Shown in pieces: positions 31,959-41,191 of a stretch of DNA of 44,833 nucleotides (the stretch's first letter is position 1; every line of letters begins with the position of its first letter). The stretch is from Clostridium sp. (GTDB lineage: Bacteria; Bacteroidota; Bacteroidia; Bacteroidales; Muribaculaceae), in assembly GCA_023663805.1 (NCBI GenBank), contig JAMPGR010000008.1, positions 1 to 44,833 of the forward strand, read 5' to 3'. The position numbers and the translations under genes were made by a program. Below the pieces are notes generated by a model. It was not told the origin of the DNA. It worked only from the letters and a program-made list of their open reading frames with translations, and searched no databases.

Positions 31959-32990
31959 ATGCCGACTCTGACTATCCCCGAAGGATTCACCCTCGAGAGC
32001 GGCCGACGCCTCGACCGCCTCGATATCGCATACGACACCTACGGCTCTCCCGCCGCCGACCGCCGCCGGAATGTCGTCTGGGTTTGCCACGCGCTGACCG
32101 CCAGCAGCGACGTCGCCGACTGGTGGCCCGGTACGGTTGTCGAAGGCGGATTTCTCGACCCGGCGGAGAATTTCGTCGTCTGCGCGAACATTCTCGGTTC
32201 GTGCTACGGAACGACCGGCCCGACTAGCATCAACCCCGCTACGGGCTCACCATACTACAACACTTTCCCCCCACTGACTCTCCGCGACCAGGCGCGGATG
32301 CTCTCGCTGCTGGCCGACCGCCTCGGAATAGGGCGGATCAGCAAACTCATAGGAAGTTCGGTCGGCGGGTTCCATGCCCTCGAATGGGCCGCCATGGAGC
32401 CCGACCGGTTCGATTCGCTCGTTCTGATCGCGACCGCCGCCAAAGCCTCGCCTTGGGCCATCGCGATCGACGAGACACAGCGGATGGCAATCTTCGCCGA
32501 CCGGACCTACGGCGAACCCCGCCCCGACGCCGGATGCCGCGGACTAGAAGCGGCCCGCGCCATCGGCCTGCTGACCTACCGCGGTCCGGGAGGCTACAAC
32601 CTGACCCAGCAGGATCCCCTCCTGCGCGACGGCCAACGCTCCGACACCCACCGGGCCTGCACCTATCAGCGCCACCAGGGACGGAAACTCTCCGGCCGCT
32701 TCAACGCCTACTCCTATGTCACAATTCTCGACGCGTTCGACACCCACGACATCGGCCGCGGCCGCGGCGGAACCGATGCGGCCCTGGCATCGCTGACGAT
32801 GCCGGCGACAGTCATCGGGATTACGACAGACATGATCTTTACGCCCGCAGAGATGCGCCGTCTCGCCCGTAAACTCCCCCGCGCGACCTACTTCGAGATC
32901 GAGTCGGAATTCGGCCACGACGGTTTCCTGGTCGAGCACGACCAGTTGAACGCGATTCTCCGCGGAGAAAAACAACCGAATAAACTATAA
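31959..32990 (+). CDS. metX: Homoserine O-acetyltransferase
   Basis: MetX activates homoserine with acetyl-CoA in methionine synthesis. The 343-residue protein is an alpha/beta-hydrolase. It carries NVVWVCHALTASSDVADWW, GSCYGTTGPTSINPATGSPY, the nucleophile elbow IGSSVGG (Ser134), GITTDMIFTPAEM with the catalytic Asp, and GHDGFL with the catalytic His. The elbow is unusual in having Ser-Val around the nucleophile where most MetX have GGSMGG. Whether it uses acetyl-CoA or succinyl-CoA cannot be settled by sequence alone. An 11-codon upstream frame (31939-31971) overlaps the start. Homoserine dehydrogenase follows after five bases. Confidence 0.92.
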   Translation: MPTLTIPEGFTLESGRRLDRLDIAYDTYGSPAADRRRNVVWVCHALTASSDVADWWPGTVVEGGFLDPAENFVVCANILGSCYGTTGPTSINPATGSPYYNTFPPLTLRDQARMLSLLADRLGIGRISKLIGSSVGGFHALEWAAMEPDRFDSLVLIATAAKASPWAIAIDETQRMAIFADRTYGEPRPDAGCRGLEAARAIGLLTYRGPGGYNLTQQDPLLRDGQRSDTHRACTYQRHQGRKLSGRFNAYSYVTILDAFDTHDIGRGRGGTDAALASLTMPATVIGITTDMIFTPAEMRRLARKLPRATYFEIESEFGHDGFLVEHDQLNAILRGEKQPNKL

Positions 32991-32995
32991 CGAAA

Positions 32996-34192
32996 ATGAA
33001 CAAGATAAGAATCGGACTGTTCGGCTTCGGAACAGTCGGAACCGGAATATACACCGTCCTTCAACACGCCCGCAACTCCCGCGCCGAGATCAGGCTGATC
33101 TGCGTCCGTTCGCTCGGGAAGAAACGCGCCGTCGAACTCCCCGCGGGAATGCTGACCGACAAGCCGTCGGATATCTTCGCCGACCCTGAAATCAACCTCG
33201 TCATCGAAGTCATCGACGACGCCGAAGCATCCTGGCGGATTGTCTCCGAGGCGCTCCGGCGCGGTCTGGCGGTCGTCAGCGGCAACAAGGCGATGATTGC
33301 CCGCCACCTCCCCGAACTGATCGATCTCCAGCGGAAATTCGGCGGAGCACTGCTCTACGACGCCTCGGCCTGCGGATCGATTCCGGTCATCCGCAACCTG
33401 GAGGAATACTACGACAACGACCTCCTGCTCGAGGTCAAGGGGATCCTGAACGGTTCGTCGAACTATATCCTCTCGCAGGTGTTCGACCACAACCGCGGCT
33501 ACGACGAGGCGCTCCGCCACGCCCAGGAGCTCGGTTTCGCCGAGTCGGACCCGACCTTCGATATAATGGGCTACGACGCGCTCTACAAACTCGTCATCAT
33601 AACGGTCCACGCCCTCGGACGCTATGTCGACCCCGGCGAGGTCTTCACCTACGGTATCTCGACGATCTCGGACTTCGACATCCGCTATGCACGAGAGAAA
33701 AACGTCAAAATAAAACTCGTCGCCCAGGTTGTCAAACTGGACGGCGAGCGGTTCACGATGTTCGTCATGCCGGAATTCGTTGCACCGGGAAAGTATATCT
33801 ACAGTGTCGACGACGAATACAACGGCGTCGTCATCCGCGGCGAATGCTACGACCGGCAGTTTATGTTCGGCAAAGGAGCCGGCGGACTCCCTACCGCCTC
33901 GTCGATTCTCAGCGACGTCACGGCGCGGCTCCATGACTACCGTTACGAATACAAGAAGATGTCCTACAAGGGACTCCCCTCCTACACCAACGATGTCAGC
34001 CTGAAAATCTACCTCCGCTACCGCCGTTTCCCCGAAGATCTCCGTTTCGAATCGATCTCGGAGAGTTACCGCTCGGAGGAGGCATCGTATGTTGTCGGGG
34101 AGATCCGGCTCTCGGAACTGAGACGCGCCTGCCTCGATGATCCGGATATTTTTGTCTGTAATTTTCCGCTGTTCTATCTCGACCGCGATTAG
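32996..34192 (+). CDS. hom: Homoserine dehydrogenase
   Basis: The enzyme reduces aspartate semialdehyde to homoserine with NAD(P)H and so supplies MetX directly. The 398-residue protein has the nucleotide-binding start IGLFGFGTVGTGIY, then VIEVIDDAEAS, VVSGNKAMIA, LYDASACGSIPVIRNLEEY and GILNGSSNYILSQV. It continues with the catalytic part FAESDPTFDIMGYDALYKLVI, whose Asp and Lys residues are conserved in the family. There is no fused aspartokinase and no clear ACT domain at the C-terminus. Its stop codon interlocks with the stop of the convergent GH115 gene (four shared bases). It is cotranscribed with metX. Confidence 0.93.
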   Translation: MNKIRIGLFGFGTVGTGIYTVLQHARNSRAEIRLICVRSLGKKRAVELPAGMLTDKPSDIFADPEINLVIEVIDDAEASWRIVSEALRRGLAVVSGNKAMIARHLPELIDLQRKFGGALLYDASACGSIPVIRNLEEYYDNDLLLEVKGILNGSSNYILSQVFDHNRGYDEALRHAQELGFAESDPTFDIMGYDALYKLVIITVHALGRYVDPGEVFTYGISTISDFDIRYAREKNVKIKLVAQVVKLDGERFTMFVMPEFVAPGKYIYSVDDEYNGVVIRGECYDRQFMFGKGAGGLPTASSILSDVTARLHDYRYEYKKMSYKGLPSYTNDVSLKIYLRYRRFPEDLRFESISESYRSEEASYVVGEIRLSELRRACLDDPDIFVCNFPLFYLDRD

Positions 34193-37100
34193 GGTTTCAG
34201 AATCTTCGAGCCGCCGGTCACGTAGATTCCCTTCGGAAGCGATTCGACATCCGAAGCGTCGGACGCGACGCGGACGCCCTGCAGATTATAGACCGGAGCG
34301 GACGCCGGAGCGGAGTCGCCGGCGATGTCATAGAGAGATGTCGCGCCGAGACGGTGGATCCTGAAGAAGTCTGTCTTGAACCATCCGGTTGCCTCGCGTG
34401 TCGAGGGGGTTCCGTCGGCGAGGATATTGCTCGAGCGGATTCCGAGTTTCAGATCCTCCCCTTCGGCGATGTCGACGATGACAGACATCTCCTGGAGTTG
34501 GAAGTCGCCGTTGCGTCCTCCTACCCAGCAGGCGTAGGTCTCGCTTTCGCCCGGAGTCAGGTTCTTGTCGTAGTCAATCTCCATGCCGAAATACTGTACG
34601 CTGTTGTTGGCGAACAGGCGGAGGGTCGACAGTTCCTTCTCCTCGCCCCAGAGGCGGCAGCAGACCTTGTAGCGTCCGGGGGTCAGTTTCTCGGCCGGAA
34701 TCGTCTGGTAGAGTTCGAAGTCCTCGGGCATTGTCCCGCCGCTCGGCTTGAACCAGCAGAGTACGTTCGAATGATAGTTCGAGCCGTCGTCGTTAATTCC
34801 GTAGGAGGATCCTGGGAAACTGCCGTTGACTGACCATTTATAGGGAACGCCGTAGATTTTCGTGCCGGAAGTCGCTTCTTTCTCTTTTCCCCGCAGGACA
34901 TATGTCTCGAAGTCGTAGTTCTCAATCAACTGCTCGGTAAGCGTCAGATCCTCCCCTGCGACAGCAGGAGCACCATCGACGCGGTCGATACGGAAGTGGT
35001 CGACTTTGAACCATCCGCTGTTGTCCGAGGTCGATGCGTCGCCGGAGTTACGCTTGTTGCTCGAGCGGATTCCGAGTTTCAGGTTCTCACCCTCCCCGAC
35101 TTCGACGACGACAGACATCTCGCAGAGGGTCATGTTCGACGACGGCGTGTAGCCGGCGTAACTGTTCGTTTCGCCGGGGGTGAGAATATTCGTGTAGTCC
35201 GACTCGTTTCCGAAATACTGGACGGCATCGTTGGCGAACAGGCGGCAATTTCCGAGTTTGCCCGGCTCGACCCAGAGGCGGCAGCGGACAAGATAGTAAC
35301 CAGGGGGCAGTTTTTCGGCCTGAACGGTCTGCGACAGTTCATATTCCGAAGGCATCGGGACTGAGTTGATCCAGCAGACGTTGTTGCCGTGGATATTCTT
35401 CGCGTCTTCGTTGATGCCGTATGAGTCGAGACCGTTCGCCCCTTTTTTCAGTTCGCCGACCGAATTCCACCCGAAAGGAATCCCGCGGCAAACATTGCCG
35501 CGGGGATTAACTCTGCCGTCATGGTCGAGTTCGAAATCGGGGTTTACGAGCAGGGCGGTCACATCTGTCCCGGCGGGTATCTCCGGACGCGTAACGAATA
35601 TCTCGCCCAGGGCGATCGCCGGGTCGAGCAGATAGACGCGGACCGCGACATTGCCGGTCGAGGGGGCCTCGTAGGTGACGGTCGCGTCGTTGAAGCCCTG
35701 GAGGACCGTTGTGTTCCATTTTCCTTCGGTCGCGACGGTCTTCAGCGAGCAGACGACGGGGGTCTCGTCGCCGACGGCGACAGCGACGTTCATCGATTGG
35801 CCGCTGTGGAGCGGGAAGGTCGGGAGGAAGCGCGCCTGAATCGTGTTGCTTCCGGCTACGACCGGAACCGAGTATTCGACATAGGGGGCCGAAGAGAGGC
35901 TTGAAGTCGAGTAGGATTTCTCGTCGATCGGCCAGACGGCGACACTGCTGACGCCCGGGCCGAGGCCTTTGAATTCCTTGATCGAGCCGCGCGAGGAGGT
36001 GTAGCCGGCGGCGGGGACGACTGCGATGTTCTCGACGGCGGTGGGTACCTTATAGGGGGAGACACCTGCTTCCGAAGCAGTCTGCGGCATATAGAACTGG
36101 CTCTGCTGGCGTGGCTTGCTGTCCATAACGCCGTTCCATTTTCCGCCGGCGATGCCGGTGTTGAATTTCTCCGTGATGTCGTCGATCAGACGATAGGCCA
36201 GACGCGCTTCGGCGGCATACTCCATCGCTTTCTCGCCGTCGCCTGCCGCGGCGAGGTCGAGGCTCTGTTTTGCGCGGAAGGTTTTGACGTTCATATAGTA
36301 CGCACCCTTGACCGGATATTCGATCAGTTCGAAGTAGGCGTCCTGGAGACGGTCGGGTATCGAGCCGCGGACCTTTTCGGTCAGGTCGACGATACGCTTG
36401 TATTCGGCGATGCGGTTGTCCATTTCGTAGTTCGTATAGTTGACGCCGAAAACATGCTCCGGCTTGCCGCCGGAGCCGAGACGGTAGTAGGCCTCCTTGA
36501 TGTCGGCGATATCGTCGGCAACATCTTCGCCGAAGGTCTTCGCTGCCCACCAGCGCATGTATTCGTGGGCCTTCTCCGGACGCCAGCGCTCGACATCCCA
36601 GGCGAGGTCCATACAGAATTCGAGTTCAGCCTCGGCAGGCTTGATGTCGCCGACGTTGATGACCCAGAGATCGCGGATGCCGTTCTCATAGCCTTTGACA
36701 AGTTCGTAACTGATCAGTGCGGGAGCAGTCGAACAGATCCAGAGATAGTCGGAGGGGGTGCCGTAGTAGGAGAGATGGTAGTAGACTCCGTGGCCGCCGC
36801 TGCGCTGCTGTTCCTTCGCGGTCGGGTACTGGCGTACATAGCCGTGGTTGTCGTCGACCCATGTCAGGATGACATCTTCGGGAACCTGAAGTCCGGCGTT
36901 ATAGGCGTCGAGCACCTCCTTGTAGGGGATGAAGATCTGGGGAACGGTTGTCGGGTCGCCGATGTGCTTGGCAAGAAGCGAACGCTGGAAGTCGATGATT
37001 TCGGTCAGACCGCGTACCTTGTCTTCTGTCGTCGGGTAGCCGCTGATAGCCCAGTCGTGGACACCGCGCATACCGAGGGTGTACATGGCCGAGAATCCTT

Positions 37101-38061
37101 TGCTCTCGGCGACGCGTTCTTCCCAGTAGCGCTGGATCTTCGCTTTGTTGGTCACGTAGTTCCAGTTATCGTAGGTTCCGCTGCCGTCTTCGTAGCGGCG
37201 CCACTCCCATTCGTTGTCGCGAAGCATCTGCTCGCAGTGGCTCGATCCGAGGGCGATATCATATTTTTTTGCTACCGGGAGGTTGTCCTTGTTGTCCCAG
37301 AATGCCTGGGAGCAGAGGTGCATGGCGGGCCAGAGCACATTCGCTCTGAGGCGAAGGAGCATCTCCATCACTTTCGCGTAGGTGTTCGGCCCGATATTGT
37401 TGTATTTCGAGTCGATATTCTTTGAGGCCCAGGGTGTCAGGCCCCAGTCTTCGTCGTTGATGAAGATTCCGCGGAAGCGGACCGAAGGAGAACCGGGAGC
37501 GACCCGACCGGTCGTGGCGTAGAGTTCGTCGCGCTGTTCGGGCGCGATGTCGGCCCACCATACGTAGGGTGACACGCCTGCCAGACGCGAAATTTCGAGC
37601 AGAGCATAAGCCGTTGCGCGGGGATTCGATCCGTAGGCAACGAGAGCACAGTCGACACCATCGACCGGGTTTTTGACGGTCTCGAGGACGAACGATTCCC
37701 ACTGTCCGGCGATTTCCGAGGTATTGATCTTGCCGCGGCGGGCGAGATCGTCGATCAGGACCGACTGGCCGATCGTTCCGGCGATAACCGGCATCGCGAC
37801 TCCGTCGAGCGAGTTGACGACAGGAAGTTTGCGGCCTGTGATTAGTTCGATGTCCGAACTGACAGCCTCGGCTATCGTCGAGACAACCTCGGCATCGGAT
37901 GCGTCGACTACGATAGTCGCGGTCTTGCCGGCCGCCACGATCGGGAACGCTCCCGGCTGCGACTGCGACGTGACGGTCATTTCGGCCGCGATACCGCCCG
38001 GAAAGACCGCCGCCATCAGCGAAAATGCTATGGCGGAAATGGTTTTCAGATTGAGTTTCAT
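34189..38061 (-). CDS. Secreted glycoside hydrolase family 115 (xylan alpha-glucuronidase-like), probable T9SS cargo
   Basis: This 1290-residue exported enzyme probably removes glucuronic or methylglucuronic acid side chains from xylan. A Sec signal (MKLNLKTISAIAFSLMAAVFP) precedes the GH115 region, with PSVRFRGIFINDEDWGLTPW, RLRANVLWPAMHLCSQAFW, TLGMRGVHDWAISGYP and TWVDDNHGYVRQYP as clear family segments. The C-terminal third contains two similar modules (about 850-1010 and 1030-1195), each with YGINxDxxNxHxNxxCW, an RLFAN..VQYFG segment and LKLGIRSSN. These look like carbohydrate-binding or jelly-roll modules. The last 50 residues (VYNLQGVRVASDASDVESL, KGIYV) resemble a T9SS tail. It follows the phosphatase-like gene by 21 bases. 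Confidence 0.9.
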   Translation of the reverse strand: MKLNLKTISAIAFSLMAAVFPGGIAAEMTVTSQSQPGAFPIVAAGKTATIVVDASDAEVVSTIAEAVSSDIELITGRKLPVVNSLDGVAMPVIAGTIGQSVLIDDLARRGKINTSEIAGQWESFVLETVKNPVDGVDCALVAYGSNPRATAYALLEISRLAGVSPYVWWADIAPEQRDELYATTGRVAPGSPSVRFRGIFINDEDWGLTPWASKNIDSKYNNIGPNTYAKVMEMLLRLRANVLWPAMHLCSQAFWDNKDNLPVAKKYDIALGSSHCEQMLRDNEWEWRRYEDGSGTYDNWNYVTNKAKIQRYWEERVAESKGFSAMYTLGMRGVHDWAISGYPTTEDKVRGLTEIIDFQRSLLAKHIGDPTTVPQIFIPYKEVLDAYNAGLQVPEDVILTWVDDNHGYVRQYPTAKEQQRSGGHGVYYHLSYYGTPSDYLWICSTAPALISYELVKGYENGIRDLWVINVGDIKPAEAELEFCMDLAWDVERWRPEKAHEYMRWWAAKTFGEDVADDIADIKEAYYRLGSGGKPEHVFGVNYTNYEMDNRIAEYKRIVDLTEKVRGSIPDRLQDAYFELIEYPVKGAYYMNVKTFRAKQSLDLAAAGDGEKAMEYAAEARLAYRLIDDITEKFNTGIAGGKWNGVMDSKPRQQSQFYMPQTASEAGVSPYKVPTAVENIAVVPAAGYTSSRGSIKEFKGLGPGVSSVAVWPIDEKSYSTSSLSSAPYVEYSVPVVAGSNTIQARFLPTFPLHSGQSMNVAVAVGDETPVVCSLKTVATEGKWNTTVLQGFNDATVTYEAPSTGNVAVRVYLLDPAIALGEIFVTRPEIPAGTDVTALLVNPDFELDHDGRVNPRGNVCRGIPFGWNSVGELKKGANGLDSYGINEDAKNIHGNNVCWINSVPMPSEYELSQTVQAEKLPPGYYLVRCRLWVEPGKLGNCRLFANDAVQYFGNESDYTNILTPGETNSYAGYTPSSNMTLCEMSVVVEVGEGENLKLGIRSSNKRNSGDASTSDNSGWFKVDHFRIDRVDGAPAVAGEDLTLTEQLIENYDFETYVLRGKEKEATSGTKIYGVPYKWSVNGSFPGSSYGINDDGSNYHSNVLCWFKPSGGTMPEDFELYQTIPAEKLTPGRYKVCCRLWGEEKELSTLRLFANNSVQYFGMEIDYDKNLTPGESETYACWVGGRNGDFQLQEMSVIVDIAEGEDLKLGIRSSNILADGTPSTREATGWFKTDFFRIHRLGATSLYDIAGDSAPASAPVYNLQGVRVASDASDVESLPKGIYVTGGSKILKP

Positions 38062-38082
38062 CGTGTATCGGATTATTATTTA

Positions 38083-40956
38083 TTATCGTACAGTTATTGT
38101 CTGCGATTTATCGTCGACGGTCAGGACGTATGCTCCTGCCGGAAGATTGAGGTCGAAAGAGGCAGTGTTTCCGGCAACTGTAGGAGAGGCTACGAGCGAA
38201 CCGTTGACGCCGTAGACAGAGACACGGCGGAGTTCGTCTGCCGAGACTATCTCGACGTGGCGTCCGCTGACGCTGACAGCGAACGGAGCCGTTTCGACAC
38301 GTTCAGCAGCGGTCGTATGCATGACCGAAAAAAAGCCGCGGGGGGAAATCTCCTTGCCCCCGGCGGTTGTCATCGAAAAGAAATATTCTCCGGCTTCGAG
38401 TCCGGAGAGGGACAGATAGCCCTCGGCCTGTCCGGCACGGAGTTGGGCAACAATTTCTCCTGAGAGGTCACAGACGCGGACGCTGTCGGTTTCCCATCCC
38501 GGAGCGTTGACGTAGATTATCGTGACGGTCTCGCCGCTATTGCAGGACTCTCGGTCGGCTTCGATCATAACCGGTTTGCCGACGACGAGCGAACTGCGTC
38601 CCATCGGTTCGTAGTATCCGTCCTGCATACAGTAGGCGATCACGTAGTGTCCGTCCGGAACAGGGGTCGTGTAGTTGTAGTTGCCGGCGACGTTCAGAGC
38701 GACCGTTCCGTTGGCGTCGCCGTCGGAGTAGGCATAGGAATGGGATTTCGCATCGGCGGTGTTGTCGGGAATCGACGAGTCGTAGAGACCGACCCAGTCG
38801 CGGCTGACGGCCGGGACATTATGGAGCCGGACAACGACCGGATCGCCGACGTTGCAGACCAGCTGTTCGGTGTCGATATAGGTCGGGAGGCTCTCGTCGA
38901 TTTCGTTGCCGACGACGAAATACTGGCGTGGAGCGATCTCCTCGTAGCCGTCGTTGATGAACAGGCCGGCGAAGTATGTTCCGGGGCGGGAAAAGGTGTA
39001 GGTGACCGTCCCGTCGGGGCAGTCGTCGGTATAGGTAAACTCGAGCGAGGCGGGGCCGCCGGGGTTGACGCCGTATTCGTAGATGCCGACCCAGTCGCGG
39101 GTCCCTGTGCGGGCGCCGCTGAAGGTGACGGTCATCGGGCTGTTCGTGCGGCAGAATTTGCGCTCGAGCGACAGGGAGCCGACCAGTGAGTTTTTGACGG
39201 TGAACCCGACCGGCTCGGAGAAGGCCGACCAGACGAGGTTGGCGTTACGGTTGCGGACACGGAAGAAGTAGTCGCCGTTGCTCAGGACCGTTCCGGCCTC
39301 GACGCTCATCTTCGTGATGTCGAGATCGCGGTTCAGGTCGTTCGGACGGAAATCGTCGGTGACGCCGAAGCAGTCTTCGGCCGTGACGATCCTGTTGATC
39401 AGCAGTTCGGAGAAGTCTTCCGTGCGGCTGACCTGATACTGGACTGCACAGGGATACTCTTCGGCGTTGGTCTGTTCGAAAAGCCAGGGGAGTTCGACAG
39501 CCTCGGCAGGGGCCGCGACCTCTGGCGTGACGGGTGATGTCTGGTCGTTGATCGTCCGGGAATAGGTATCGATCAGTTCGTTGTCGAGCGCGAGGCGGAC
39601 GTTGCCGACCGAGTAGGTCTCGACGGTCATTGTCTTCGCCTCCGGGTCGAACTCGAGGATCTGGTAGGTCCACTGGTCGATTGTCTTCTGGACCTCCGCG
39701 AGATTCATCGGATCGGGGGTCTGCGGACTCCATAGTTGCTCGTAGTCTTTGGCCGACGTTCCGACACCGCCGCCGGTGATCATATGATAAACCGGAGAAT
39801 TTGTCATCTGGCCGCGGGCATAGAGATGGTGGTGTCCGGCGCAGTTCAGAACATGCTTCGGGGTAGAGCAGAGAATCGGCATAATCTGGATATTCATCCA
39901 GGAGGATACGTCGTGGCACCACTGTTCGGCATAGAGCGGATGGTGCTGGACTGTCACGATGAAATCGACCGTGGCGTCGGACGATGCTGCGGCGATAACC
40001 TTGCGGATCCAGGATTTCTGGGCGTCACTCTGCCCCTGGCTGTTAGAGTTCATAACAACAAAGAGAACGCGGCCGGCCTGGTAGGCGTAATATTCGGCCG
40101 AGCCACTCCGTATCCCCTGATATTCGATGTCGCCGTAGCCGGCGAAGTGTCCCTTGTAACAGTCGAGGTTGTTGTCGCCGCCAAAGTACTCGTGATTGCC
40201 AACGGCTGTCATAACCGACAGTGTCGGGGCGACAGTGCGCGACTTATAAATATGGACAGTGTCGTAGAGCGAAAGACGGCCGGTGTCGACCTGGTCGCCG
40301 ACATTCATAACGAAATCGATATGGCGTTCCATCGGTCCCTCACCATATTTCTCCGCGACGGTCTGGCGGGCGCAGTTAAGAAGCCATTCGTAGTCGGAAT
40401 GTTCGTTTCGCTGGTGGTCGCCGATCATCAGCACACGGACTACATCGCGGCTTCCGGCCTCGGGAAGAGTCCGGAAACAGTAGACGTCGCTGACGTTGTC
40501 GCCGCTTTCGACCCGGTAGAAATACTCGATGTTCGGCTCGAGATCCGCGATCTTCGCCGTGTTCCAGTAGTAGAAACCGTTCTTCAGAACGCTTGTCGTC
40601 GCCTCGACGGTCTTGTCGAGGCCAGTCTCCGAACTGCCGTAACGGACGATGGCCGTCCCGGGCTTCGAACTCGTTTTCCAGTTGACACAGACCGAACTGC
40701 TGCTCTTCATGTTCAGGTAGGGAAGCGTCGTCTCCGACAGTCCGGCGGGATGAACCGTCAGGCGGACCGCCTCGAAAGTCCCGTCGCCCCGGGCGACATA
40801 GTAGATGTCGGGATGGGTCTGCTCTTTGCCGTCGATCGTGACGGCCGCTCCTTCCGTCGTCACGACCTCCCGGAAACTCGAAATCTGATGGCGCGCACCG
40901 GCCGAAAATGCCGCCGCCGCAAACAGCAACGCAATCGTTGCTCTTGTTTTTTTCAT
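38083..40956 (-). CDS. Secreted purple-acid-phosphatase-like metallophosphoesterase with C-terminal beta domains, probable T9SS cargo
   Basis: The 957-residue protein has a Sec signal (MKKTRATIALLFAAAAFSA). Next is an N-terminal fibronectin-like phosphatase domain (SVCVNWKTSSKPGTAIVRYG), then a calcineurin-like phosphoesterase domain with LMIGDHQRN, MNVGDQVDTG, AVGNHEYFGGDNN, TVQHHPLYAEQW and CAGHHHLYARG. The order matches purple acid phosphatases, which cleave phosphate monoesters with a dinuclear metal site. Three beta-sandwich repeats follow (SRDWVGLYDSS, TRDWVGIYEYG and related). The C-terminus (VYGVNGSLVASP, GAYVLTVDDKSQTITVR) has the T9SS type A pattern. The start at 40956 was chosen for the signal peptide. 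It precedes the GH115 gene on the same strand. Confidence 0.9.
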   Translation of the reverse strand: MKKTRATIALLFAAAAFSAGARHQISSFREVVTTEGAAVTIDGKEQTHPDIYYVARGDGTFEAVRLTVHPAGLSETTLPYLNMKSSSSVCVNWKTSSKPGTAIVRYGSSETGLDKTVEATTSVLKNGFYYWNTAKIADLEPNIEYFYRVESGDNVSDVYCFRTLPEAGSRDVVRVLMIGDHQRNEHSDYEWLLNCARQTVAEKYGEGPMERHIDFVMNVGDQVDTGRLSLYDTVHIYKSRTVAPTLSVMTAVGNHEYFGGDNNLDCYKGHFAGYGDIEYQGIRSGSAEYYAYQAGRVLFVVMNSNSQGQSDAQKSWIRKVIAAASSDATVDFIVTVQHHPLYAEQWCHDVSSWMNIQIMPILCSTPKHVLNCAGHHHLYARGQMTNSPVYHMITGGGVGTSAKDYEQLWSPQTPDPMNLAEVQKTIDQWTYQILEFDPEAKTMTVETYSVGNVRLALDNELIDTYSRTINDQTSPVTPEVAAPAEAVELPWLFEQTNAEEYPCAVQYQVSRTEDFSELLINRIVTAEDCFGVTDDFRPNDLNRDLDITKMSVEAGTVLSNGDYFFRVRNRNANLVWSAFSEPVGFTVKNSLVGSLSLERKFCRTNSPMTVTFSGARTGTRDWVGIYEYGVNPGGPASLEFTYTDDCPDGTVTYTFSRPGTYFAGLFINDGYEEIAPRQYFVVGNEIDESLPTYIDTEQLVCNVGDPVVVRLHNVPAVSRDWVGLYDSSIPDNTADAKSHSYAYSDGDANGTVALNVAGNYNYTTPVPDGHYVIAYCMQDGYYEPMGRSSLVVGKPVMIEADRESCNSGETVTIIYVNAPGWETDSVRVCDLSGEIVAQLRAGQAEGYLSLSGLEAGEYFFSMTTAGGKEISPRGFFSVMHTTAAERVETAPFAVSVSGRHVEIVSADELRRVSVYGVNGSLVASPTVAGNTASFDLNLPAGAYVLTVDDKSQTITVR

Positions 40957-41001
40957 TTTGAAGGGATTAGGTAAGAATATGACGTTAGAAAATTTGTTCG
41001 A

Positions 41002-41009
41002 CAAAATTA
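41002..41009 (-). promoter_or_regulatory. Candidate promoter (-7 box) of the phosphatase-GH115 operon
   Basis: The minus strand reads TAATTTTG, an exact -7 match 46 bases before the start at 40956. No -33 TTTG is seen at the usual distance; the upstream bases are AT-rich instead. Confidence 0.5.
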
Positions 41010-41160
41010 GCATTATAATATAATTCGGTGTAATCCTGACCGGATTTTATCCTTTATTGACCAAACAGAACCAGACCGGCTGACGTTTCAAAACTATCTT
41101 TCCACTCTCTGGAACAAATATTCCGATTCCCGACCGTCAGCCCGGAACCGAATTAATTTG

Positions 41161-41168
41161 TAAATTTG
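41161..41168 (+). promoter_or_regulatory. Candidate promoter (-7 box) of the UvrA-like gene
   Basis: TAAATTTG is an exact -7 match, with a leader of about 17 bases before the start at 41192. The region where -33 should lie (about 41138) falls inside one arm of an inverted repeat (41076-41085 and 41135-41145). Confidence 0.5.
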
Positions 41169-41191
41169 CAAACAATATTAAGCCGAAAATT

